Shown: positions 56,658 through 64,000 of the stretch, piece after piece
How positions within the stretch are numbered: the stretch's first letter is position 1
Layout of the letters: each line of letters starts with the position of its first letter
Assembly: GCA_008933995.1 (NCBI GenBank)
Contig: WARS01000071.1
Coordinates: forward strand, 2,711,652-2,775,651
DNA length: 64,000 nt
Direction: 5' to 3'
From: Datnioides undecimradiatus
Taxonomy: Eukaryota; Chordata; Actinopteri; Lobotiformes; Datnioididae
Program-made: the position numbers and the translations under genes
Notes under the pieces: generated by a model
Told to the model about the DNA's origin: nothing
The model's database searches: none
What the model saw: only the letters and a program-made list of their open reading frames with translations

Positions 56658-57626
56658 TCAGGTGTCGACGGCGGGCAGCGGCTCCTTCGAGTGATCGTTG
56701 TACATGAAGGTCTGCTCGATGTTGAAGTCCGGGGGCAGGTGGTCCTTGTGGAGCTCCATGTGCGACGACACCAGCTTCAGCGTGGAGAAGTAAAGGCCGC
56801 AGACGGTGCAGCGGTACATGAGGGCGCCGGCGTGCGTCTTCAGGTGGCAGATCATGGTGGAGCGGCCCCTGAAGAAGCGCAGGCAGACCTTGCACTGGTA
56901 CGGCTTCTCGCCGGTGTGGATGCGCAGGTGGTAGGTGAACTCCCCCGAGTGGGCGAAACGTTTACCGCAGTAGCGACAGCGGTACCACTTCCCACGGACG
57001 CCCGCCGCTCCGGCTCCCCCGTCCGGCCCTGAGCTCCCGTTTGTCAGGACCCCAGACGACAGGCTGTGAACCGACCCCTGGAAAAACTTGTCAGGTATGC
57101 TGAAGCCCAGCCCCAAGCCCAGGTTGCTCATTTTGACGAGGCCGCCGACCTCCCGCGGAGAGGAGGAGGAGCAGGAAGACGGAGGGCACTCCAGCGGCGG
57201 CTCGGCTTTACGTTTGCCCAGCCAGCCCTGGGCCCCAGCACCTCCGCCGCTCCCCAGGGACTCGCTGGTGTGCAGGCTGAGGTGGTACTGGAAGGCAGAG
57301 GAGGAGCGGAACGTCTGAGGACACAGGAAGCAGTGCAACTCCTCCGCCCCCGCCGCCACGCCGCCCCCGACTCCATCCGCGCCGACTCTGAAAGCCCTCA
57401 GCTCCCTCTCCTTGGCCGCCGCCTCCTCGGCGTGTGCGGCCATGTGTCTGTCCAGCAGGGAGCGCTCCACGAAGCAGCGGGCGCAGTGCGGGCAGGTGAA
57501 GACGGGCAGAGAGAGGTGGGCGAGGGCGTGCCACAGCAGGGAGCACAGGGAGAGCTGTGGGAGGTGACACACGCCGCAGCTCAGGCTCTGCGGACACACG
57601 TGGCTCAGCAGGTGGTCTCTGACGGC
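56658..57626 (-). CDS. zbtb39: zbtb39 exon 3 (residues 543-864 and stop)
   Basis: Acceptor CCACAG before GCCGTCAGA. AVRDHLLSHVCP, then further C2H2 fingers (CGVCHLPQLSLCSLLWHALAH, CPHCARCFVERSLLDRHMAAH, CFLCPQTFRSSSAFQYHLSLH), a Gly/Ser-rich spacer and the last three fingers; TGA stop. Confidence 0.95.
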   Translation of the reverse strand, partial: AVRDHLLSHVCPQSLSCGVCHLPQLSLCSLLWHALAHLSLPVFTCPHCARCFVERSLLDRHMAAHAEEAAAKERELRAFRVGADGVGGGVAAGAEELHCFLCPQTFRSSSAFQYHLSLHTSESLGSGGGAGAQGWLGKRKAEPPLECPPSSCSSSSPREVGGLVKMSNLGLGLGFSIPDKFFQGSVHSLSSGVLTNGSSGPDGGAGAAGVRGKWYRCRYCGKRFAHSGEFTYHLRIHTGEKPYQCKVCLRFFRGRSTMICHLKTHAGALMYRCTVCGLYFSTLKLVSSHMELHKDHLPPDFNIEQTFMYNDHSKEPLPAVDT

Positions 57627-60006
57627 CTGTGGAGGAGGAAACACACAGGAAGTGAGCGGGAGGATCGGGTGAGAGCGGCGGGGGAGACGGCTGGGTCAGA
57701 ACGTCGGACGTCTCTGTGAATCAGCTGTTAATGACACAAACAGACGCCTCAGCACCCGAGTCACACGAAGCCGCCACTGTTCCTGTCACATGGTTCACCT
57801 TCACCTGGTCCGTCTGACCAGGAGCAAACGTTCAGCTGTCCTGAGGGAGAGTTAACGAACCTGAACTGAACAACACCGTGTTTACACACACACCATATAA
57901 GGACTGGACACAGCTACTGTTGTGATTGTTGTTATTATCATTATTGTTATTGTTACACTCTCATTTAGACTTTTATCAGGGACACAGCTCATCCAGTGTC
58001 AGTAGCACAATAACTTAAGTAACTTAGTAAACAATGTTTATATTGAAATAAATTAAATGATTTAAAATATTATTTATATTACAATAAATTAAAATACATA
58101 TTAAAAATGCTTTGTGCTGTTGTTTTGTGAAGCCCTCTGTAGCGCTGCTCTGAAGTTATAATAAAGTTCATTATTTATATTATTAATGCACAATAAACAC
58201 AATTAAAGGAAGTAAATATCTACACATAAAACAAATAATATGAATTCATGTTTCTGTGTTTTTTGCAGAAGCTCCTGCTCTAACACACGCGTGTGAACGT
58301 CTGCTGACCTGGAAGTCTTTGCTGAGGGTTTTCGCGCACGCCGCACACTGCAGCTCGGTGCTCAGGCCCTGGCCGCCGCCGGTCAGCGCCCCCTGCGGTA
58401 TCGTGTAACTGGAGGCCGCCTGGCGGTGGTGGCGCAGCAGTTTGTTTTGGCTGCAGAACTGCAGGTGGCACATGTCGCAGGTGAAGAGCTGCACCCCGAC
58501 GTGGGAGAGGGAGTGGGCGGCGGCGGCGGCGCGGTCCGGGAACGACGCCCCGCACACTCTGCAGAGGCCGAGCTCCGTCAGGTGCGTCTCAGCATGGCGC
58601 CTGATGGCGGCCGGGTCTGCTGGCAGGGGCGCCGTGCAGGCTTTACACGACAGCATGTTCCCGGACACCTGCAGGAGCGAAGGACGTTACTTCTGTTGTG
58701 TTTTCACAGAACAGTCAGAGCTGACGAACACAAACGTTACCTGGCTGCTTGAGGTCCCTCCCTCTCCGTTCTCCACGCACACCAGGTCATCTTCATCGTC
58801 CTCTTCATCTCCCTCCTCCATGAAGTTCTCATCGTCGCTCAGCTCGATGATCTCTCCGGCCAGCTGTCTCCACTGCTCCTCCTCCGTTCCCTCCATCGCT
58901 CCGTTCCCCTGCAGAGCCTCCCTCTCCTCCTCAGTCTCGCCCTCCTCCACCTCTCCAAACATCAGCCTGCCGTCCCGCTGGACGTCCACCATGCCGCCCT
59001 CCACTGACCCCACCTGCAGGCTGCCCAGAGGCTCCCCTGAGGACGACGTCGGGTCACACGCCTCAACGACGAGCTGAGCCGAGGAGTCGGGGAAGGAGCA
59101 GGAGTCAGACGTTGCAGTGTCGCTGCTCTGAGGCAGAGAGCTCCCAGCGCTCTCGGACACCACCCGTCTGTCTCTGTCCCCGTCCTCACAGCTGCCCTCC
59201 GCCTCCTCTTCTTCCAGCCCCTGCTCAGTCTTCAGCTGGAGCACTGGCCCCGGAGGCATCACGCCATCACACTGGCTGCTGCTGGTTAAAAGGCTGTGTC
59301 CTCCCGGTGTCTGATGGTCCGCTGATATCTGCCCATAGCCGATGTGAGACTGGACGTCTTCTGCCTTTAGGTCCAGAGACAGAGCCCCAGTGTGAGTCTC
59401 GCGGTTAGCCCTGGCTGTCCTCGCTTGGAAGAGAGGTGAGGGAGCACCAGCAGGAGTCGGGGCGGCGGATGAAGACAGGGAGGAGCAGGAGGCGGCAGAG
59501 GAACACGCAGACGATACAGATACAGAAGCTGCACTAACAGCAGCCACTGAGGACACAGCAGCAGCAGAAACCATGGTGGAGTCCAGGCTGAGGTCTCCAG
59601 AGCTGCCCGCTTTATGGTTCGCAGACACGGACGCCTGCAGGTCAGGGAAGGTGGCGTGACAGGCCCTCACCAGTTCACTCACGCCCAGCCTCTCGGCCAG
59701 CTCGTACAGCACCCCGACATCGATGAGATCGGTCAGGATCTCCCCGGTGTACACGAACGTCAGCACCTTTTCAAAGTTGGCCGGGGAGATGAACTCCAAA
59801 GAGAAGGCGGTGGTGGACGAGGCCGGAGCTCGGGTGAACAGGTTGCGGAAGTACGTCCCCGCGCAGGCCAGCACCGCGCGGTGAGCTGCGAACGTGCGGT
59901 TGCCGACTTGCAGGAAGACGTCACAGTATCGGCGTGATTGTCGGCAGCGGTTGAGCTCAGCGAGAAGGCTGGCAGCGTGGCCGGGACCCTGCAGCCGGAT
60001 CCTCAT
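56658..60006 (-). CDS. zbtb39: Zinc finger and BTB domain-containing protein 39, complete
   Basis: Three coding exons on minus: 60006-58741, 58668-58309, 57626-56658; 864 aa, both introns phase 0. N-terminal BTB/POZ domain at about 18-120 (CDVFLQVGNRTFAAHRAVLACAG, ANFEKVLTFVYTGEILTDLI, LYELAERLGVSELV). A long Ser/Ala- and acid-rich middle follows (EIIELSDDENFMEEGDEEDDE). C2H2-type fingers in exons 2 and 3 end in a tight run of three (about 757-835, one TGEKPYQC linker) and the tail NIEQTFMYNDHSKE. The tail and finger run match human ZBTB39 closely. A nuclear, DNA-binding repressor-type protein is inferred from the family. The start is MRIRLQ (human MGMRIKLQ): an ATG 28 codons upstream lies before a splice acceptor (CTGCAG, exon border 60042), so it is intronic. 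The protein is about 150 aa longer than human, mainly in the middle. Confidence 0.94.
57627..58308 (-). other. zbtb39 intron 2
   Basis: 682 bp, AT-rich in the middle; no repeat recognised. Confidence 0.8.
58309..58668 (-). CDS. zbtb39: zbtb39 exon 2 (residues 423-542)
   Basis: 360 nt, phase 0 at both ends; acceptor CTGCAG before GTGTCCGGG, donor CCAG|GTCAGC. Fingers CKACTAPLPAD…, CRVCGASFPDRAAAAAHSLSH, CDMCHLQFCSQNKLLRHHRQ and CAACAKTLSKDFQ. Confidence 0.93.
58741..60006 (-). CDS. zbtb39: zbtb39 exon 1 coding part (residues 1-422)
   Basis: 1266 nt; donor AGCCAG|GTAACG at 58741. The exon itself starts at 60042 with 36 nt of 5'UTR. Separated from exon 2 by a 72-nt intron with its own stop codon, so read-through would truncate the protein. 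Confidence 0.93.
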
Positions 60007-60042
60007 CCCTGCTGCTGCAGCTGCTGGTGCGCTACGGTCCAA

Positions 60043-60975
60043 CTGCAGGAGGAGACGAGGAGGAAGAGGAATAGGAGCGTTAAATGCCAATCACAGCGTC
60101 CCAGAGCCCAGTGCGACACTGACACCTGCTCTCAGATCTTTGCACTGGCTTCCCGTCAGTCAGGAAAATGCTTAGTGACACTTATTTACAGCCAAAAGAC
60201 ATCTGTGCTCCGAAACAAATTCCCAGGAAACCTGGGGTCCACTCCGTCTCTCAGAGCTGACGTGCTGGACACATTTGCATCTTTCACTGAACTACGACTA
60301 TAAATCTCCTGTTTGTTCAGTTTTATTCAATGAAACTAGCATCTAGCATATTTTTAGCTGCTGTAGTATTTAAATTCATATGTGTCATTTTATATTTTAC
60401 ATCAGTGCCAATTTATCTCTAATGTAAAATGACTAAGTCAACATTTTATTCATTTATTTTCATTAAATCACATGATTACTTCTGTAACATCTCCACGGTT
60501 GATCCGCAGTTTTCAGATCAGATCAATTTTATAATTCATATTCATATTTTGGCTGCTGCCTTCAATTATTAGTCGATTACATCTGGTACATTTGCGTTTT
60601 TAGCCGATATATTTAAGGATCTACGGACTTGATTTGTAAATGAACCATCATTGCAGACAGTGATGTGTAGAGGCATTAATCTCTGGGAGATGTCACCTCC
60701 GTCCCATCACAGCGAACAAAAACAAATGCTTCTTATCCAGGACACAGCTGCGTAACATCATCGTTTCTTTTGTCTTCAGCTCTGAATTTACATTTTAATT
60801 GCAGCAGCACAACAAGAAGCTAACGGAGCTTAGCCACTTTTCCCCAGACAGTCCAGACACACTTCGCCTCTCTGCTCACTGACAGCAAATATTTACCGAT
60901 TTACTCGTAAAAAAATACAAATAAAAATAAACAAATCACCTTTTTTAAAGTTTGTATCTCGTTAAAGTCACTCAC
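60043..60975 (-). other. zbtb39 5'UTR intron with a retroelement remnant
   Basis: 933 bp between the probable non-coding first exon and the start-codon exon. Contains a LINE-like fragment at about 60105-60300. Confidence 0.5.
60105..60300 (+). mobile_element. Decayed non-LTR retrotransposon fragment
   Basis: On plus, one frame reads TPALRSLHWLPVSQ, the 'LxSLHWLPV' signature near the C-terminus of fish LINE (Rex/L2-type) polyproteins. Downstream CCCAGGAAACCTGGGGTCC and CTCTCAGAGCT resemble the usual following part. Frames are broken and only about 200 nt remain. Confidence 0.5.
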
Positions 60976-61060
60976 CCATTGAAATGTGTCCCCGGTTGAC
61001 GAATCCTGCTCTCTTCTATTATGTTTTCAAAGGGACTCCGGTGGACGTCCACTGATTAGA
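60976..61060 (-). other. zbtb39: Probable non-coding first exon of zbtb39
   Basis: Donor AATGG|GTGAGT on minus ends at 60976. The outer border is a guess. Confidence 0.4.
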
Positions 61061-62100
61061 AACGTCCGTCGCGCTTTGATGACGTATGTCAACAAAACCC
61101 GCCGTGTCGACGTCGCTCCCTGCAGGGCGCGTGAGTCACAGCAGCGAGGCGGCTCAGCCAACGTCTAAATGAGCCTAAAGAGGGTTTTATACGACTGAGG
61201 ATGATTCACGGGGGTAAAGAGGGTAATGAAAGGTATATTTCTTTGTTTTTCGGTGGGAAAGTTACCAGTTTTGTTAAAAAAAAAAGAGTTTTTATTTATT
61301 TAGACCTCGTCCAATCTGGTCTGAGTGATGTTTTAACCGAATTACCTGTTAATCTGGTTCAGCTTTGACAAGAAAAGAAGACAACACTTAAACTGTCCCT
61401 GAGGTCTATTTATTCATCTAGTGCCGGTTTAACATGTCTGAGTTTTGATCTGGATGTGGTCTCATGTGGTCCTGGATGGAGAAAAAGCAGCAAAGTCTCC
61501 ATGTTCAGGATTTTCATGAAACATATCCTGCCAGTGCGCACGAATGCATCGTCACCATGAACCTGAAACTTCAGGAAGAAGCAAACATCAAACTGTGAGT
61601 CAAAGCTTCAGGTGGAGGATCAGCAGCAGCGACAACAGCAGTCTGAGCAGTGGAAAAGCCGCAGGAAGTCGGTGCATCAGACCAGGAGGATATGGTTGCT
61701 TTCATGGGGTTGTGCACCATTAATTCATACCCCCAGGGTCAGACTGTCAGCGGAGAGCTCTACTGCACCGTTCAGAGGCGTCTGAGGGAGGAAACTCGGC
61801 ACCAACTACCTGAACCGTGCATGGTGGAGAACCGGTTCTCCATCCTGACACGTAGAGGCCACATAATGGGACCTTAGGGTGCAATTCAAGCAGGGCAGGA
61901 GCAGTGAAAACTGGGTGTGTCTCTGCACAAGGTGACTGCTTTAAGATGGCCCGAATATAAACGAATTATGGTTTTTGTATGTAATAAAAGCAGATGTGAC
62001 AATAAGATTTAATTTCCCCAGAGCCACGCTGCCAGAAGTGCTGTGCTGCAGGCGGTCAGACAGACAGAGACGCAATAAAACACGACAAATGTTCATAATA
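61061..62100. other. Intergenic region, zbtb39 to agap2
   Basis: About 1 kb. An open frame of 75 codons on plus (61650-61877) has no recognisable domain. No repeat identified. Confidence 0.5.
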
Positions 62101-62117
62101 ATGCTAATTAAAAAAAG

Positions 62118-63221
62118 TTTATTTTATGCCGGTAACCATTTCTTTTAGCTCATGAGGGGTTCACACGCAGTGACACCTGCAACTCTTCATACTTCACTGT
62201 AAACTCATGGGATAGACCTACACAACAGTAACATGAATAATGTCGTAGTCTTTACGCAGTCGCCCCGGCCGTCCCACATCAACCTCTTAACACACAGCCA
62301 CGCGTTTACAGGCGTGAGAAGCATTTGTTTACTGGTTTATGCTCGTATGACGCGCGGAGGAGGATAAGAAATCATGGGAGACGATGAAAAATTAAAAGAA
62401 AACAAAAACAAACCTGACGTATTTTCAAAGCTACCAGTAGAAATCATTTACAAAAATTGAGTCTTTGATTTTTCAGTTGTGTCTTCGTTACAGTTTAACA
62501 TTAAGTATGTAGTATAGTTACATTTACAGTATATTAAAACGCCATATCTTTGACCTGTGAGAGTAACACTGACATATTTCATATTCCAAACCATTCATTG
62601 TTTTCTAGTCTAAGCAGAATTATCTCAGCTGAATTGTCGCTGGAAAAACAGTTTTATATTCAAAACTGACCTTGATACCGCTGCGACGGGCACACATAAC
62701 TAACAACATGACAGACTGTAGGTTTTAATCTGTAAAGCCAAAGGAAACAACCACTGTTTTGGTCCAGTCACAACAGATTCGAATGAAAGCAGCACCCTCT
62801 CTGAATGCACTGGCTCTCTCACAGCAGCGACCGTACAGTCATCCGGCACAGTTCGCTCTAAGACTTGTTGCTTTTCATCATCATCATCATCATCATCATC
62901 GTAGCTGGATTATTGCACTTCTTCTGGAGGAAGTGAAACAGAAGCAGTTCGAACGTCTGCTCTAAAATTACAGAAGACGGCTACAAAGTTTCTACTTGAG
63001 TCATTTTAAAATGAGGTCAACAACAACACAGTATTTCAGCAATACGTCCGTCATCAACAAATTGAGTGAATATTGCTTTTAAGTTGCTTTTGATATGTTG
63101 CTCAGTCTTCAGAAACTAGGTTTAACACTATGGTAGAGTCCCGTCGCCGCGTCAGCTCCGCCTGTATCCACGTTTTCTACGACGACGAGCGTCAGGCGGT
63201 CGCCGGCGTCGTCAGCTCGCG
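62118..63221 (-). other. agap2: 3'UTR of the agap2-like gene
   Basis: From the TAG at 63224-63222 to a TTTATT (AATAAA on minus) at 62118-62123. Contains (TCA)n at 62875-62900. The end is inferred. Confidence 0.5.
62875..62900 (+). repeat. (TCA)n trinucleotide repeat
   Basis: About eight TCA units; in the 3'UTR of the minus-strand gene. Confidence 0.9.
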
Positions 63222-63428
63222 CTACGACACCCGCTTCCTGGAGCTGGTTCGGCCCAGGCTGGCAGTGCTGGAGCGGCGGGAGAGGACGGGCGTGGCAGTG
63301 GGCGGGGACGTCTCGCTGGGACAGCCATGCTGGAGCAAAATGTCAATGCAGCCTTTGCTCCCCGTCTTTATGGCCATCCTCATGGCGGTCTGGCCTTGGT
63401 TATCTTTCGCCTTCACATCGATTCCATA
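63222..63428 (-). CDS. agap2: Last coding exon of an Arf-GAP with GTPase, ANK repeat and PH domains (AGAP2-like), partial
   Basis: 207 nt, 68 codons and TAG; acceptor CTCACAG before TATGGAATC. Encodes the end of an ankyrin repeat ([20 protein letters not shown] and [11 protein letters not shown]) and a basic Ser/Thr tail ([17 protein letters not shown]). The tail resembles human AGAP2 (RRRSSAASVGR) and AGAP1 (ATPNLSRR). AGAP2 is favoured because it neighbours PIP4K2C in human. AGAPs are Arf GTPase-activating proteins acting in endosomal traffic and PI3K signalling. The GTPase, PH, Arf-GAP and first ankyrin parts lie beyond the right edge. Usual human sequence here has GxTALxYARQAGS; the fish exon has [13 protein letters not shown], so the family call is firm but the paralogue less so. 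Confidence 0.72.
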   Translation of the reverse strand, partial: YGIDVKAKDNQGQTAMRMAIKTGSKGCIDILLQHGCPSETSPPTATPVLSRRSSTASLGRTSSRKRVS

Positions 63429-64000
63429 CTGTGAGCAGAGAGAGATGATATTCGACTTATTAATAAATATCAACTAAAGGCAGATTAAGGAGGTGAAACA
63501 CAGCTTTGTTTGCTCTTTTCAGTGCATTTCTTAATAAATCTGAATCCGACCCTTTAAAAACGAGTTCACGCTGGTTTTAAACGCGGTGTCTGGTGTGACA
63601 CCGATGACGCGACAGTAGTGATGTGTTTTACATCAGCAGCCGGACGCTGGGTGGTTGTTGGGCAGCTGTGGTGTTGGCTACAGCCACCGGGCTCCCACTG
63701 CCAAAGGGGGGGGGCACAAGAGTCCTGGTCTGCATGAGAAGCAGCAGCACTCATTGGTCTGCAGGACTCGTGACCCCAGGATTCACAGCTTCACCGCATG
63801 TTCCACGAGTATCTTGTGTTAAACGTCATCTTGAGTGAATCTGCATGAAAGTACAGTTTAAAGTCGTTTCTCTATTTGCAGCGTGCTTCGGCTCTCTGCA
63901 GCTCGCTAACGGAGCATAATTAGCATCAAATGTTTAGGGAACTTTGGAACCAGAGGAACTAAACTAAGAACTTAAAGCAAGAACTAAAAAGTCCATTTCC
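63429..64000 (-). other. Intron of the agap2-like gene (partial)
   Basis: 572 bp to the right edge; no further exon recognised. Confidence 0.55.

Noticed and set aside
57066-57719. 217-codon open frame on plus
   Set aside because: Antisense shadow of zbtb39 exon 3; Ala/Gly/Arg/Gln-rich, runs past the exon border into the intron.
60007-60090. Upstream ATG at 60090 adding 28 residues to zbtb39
   Set aside because: A splice acceptor (CTGCAG, exon border 60042) separates it from the exon, the added part is pyrimidine-tract translation, and human starts at the equivalent of 60006.
61650-61877. 75-codon open frame on plus between zbtb39 and agap2
   Set aside because: Protein-like at first sight, but I recognise no family and see no splice or polyA context; not enough to call a gene.
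62759-62965. Open frame on plus with a poly-His run
   Set aside because: The run is the (TCA)n microsatellite in the 3'UTR of the minus-strand agap2-like gene.
63130-63477. 115-codon open frame on plus near the right edge
   Set aside because: Antisense to the last agap2-like exon.

Overview
The window is vertebrate nuclear DNA, almost certainly from a percomorph-type teleost fish. The evidence is GT-AG introns, compact intergenic spaces, many microsatellites, and several copies of short dispersed repeats typical of spiny-rayed fish (the GTTAGCATGCTAAC family and the 'AAACAAAC…CAGAGCCAGGCTAGC' family). There is no sign of bacterial, viral or plasmid gene organisation. Gene names come from recognising the translated exons against remembered vertebrate proteins; no database search was run.

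Layout, left to right. (1) 4.9-28.6 kb, minus strand: spryd3. Six coding exons (268 codons, roughly the N-terminal 60 percent) and a non-coding first exon are present; the 3' exons lie beyond the left edge. One intron is 16.5 kb. (2) 31.2-35.3 kb, plus strand: igfbp6, complete in four exons and divergent from spryd3. (3) 35.3-40.6 kb: gene-free, repeat-bearing interval. (4) 41.1-48.9 kb, plus strand: pip4k2c, complete in ten coding exons (417 aa). (5) 53.4-54.5 kb, plus strand: gpr182, one intact coding exon (363 aa) behind a probable 5'UTR exon. (6) 56.7-60.0 kb, minus strand: zbtb39, three coding exons (864 aa), convergent with gpr182. (7) 63.2-63.4 kb, minus strand: the last coding exon of an AGAP-family gene, best read as agap2; the rest lies beyond the right edge.

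The genes are not a pathway. In human, as I recall, all six map to 12q13-q14, as SPRYD3/IGFBP6, ZBTB39/GPR182 and PIP4K2C/AGAP2, several megabases apart in part. Here they sit in about 60 kb, so this is a rearranged, compacted piece of that ancestral linkage group. The gene-free 35-41 kb interval marks the join between the SPRYD3/IGFBP6 block and the rest.

I found no undescribed gene system. The items most worth a second look are small: a perfect 15-bp hairpin in a spryd3 intron, a UG-repeat in place of a polypyrimidine tract at a spryd3 acceptor, an IGFBP6 N-domain with only six cysteines, a four-run G-tract with 1-nt loops in igfbp6, perfect DR1 and DR5 nuclear-receptor motifs, a minisatellite next to a 39-nt exon of pip4k2c, and extra introns in zbtb39.
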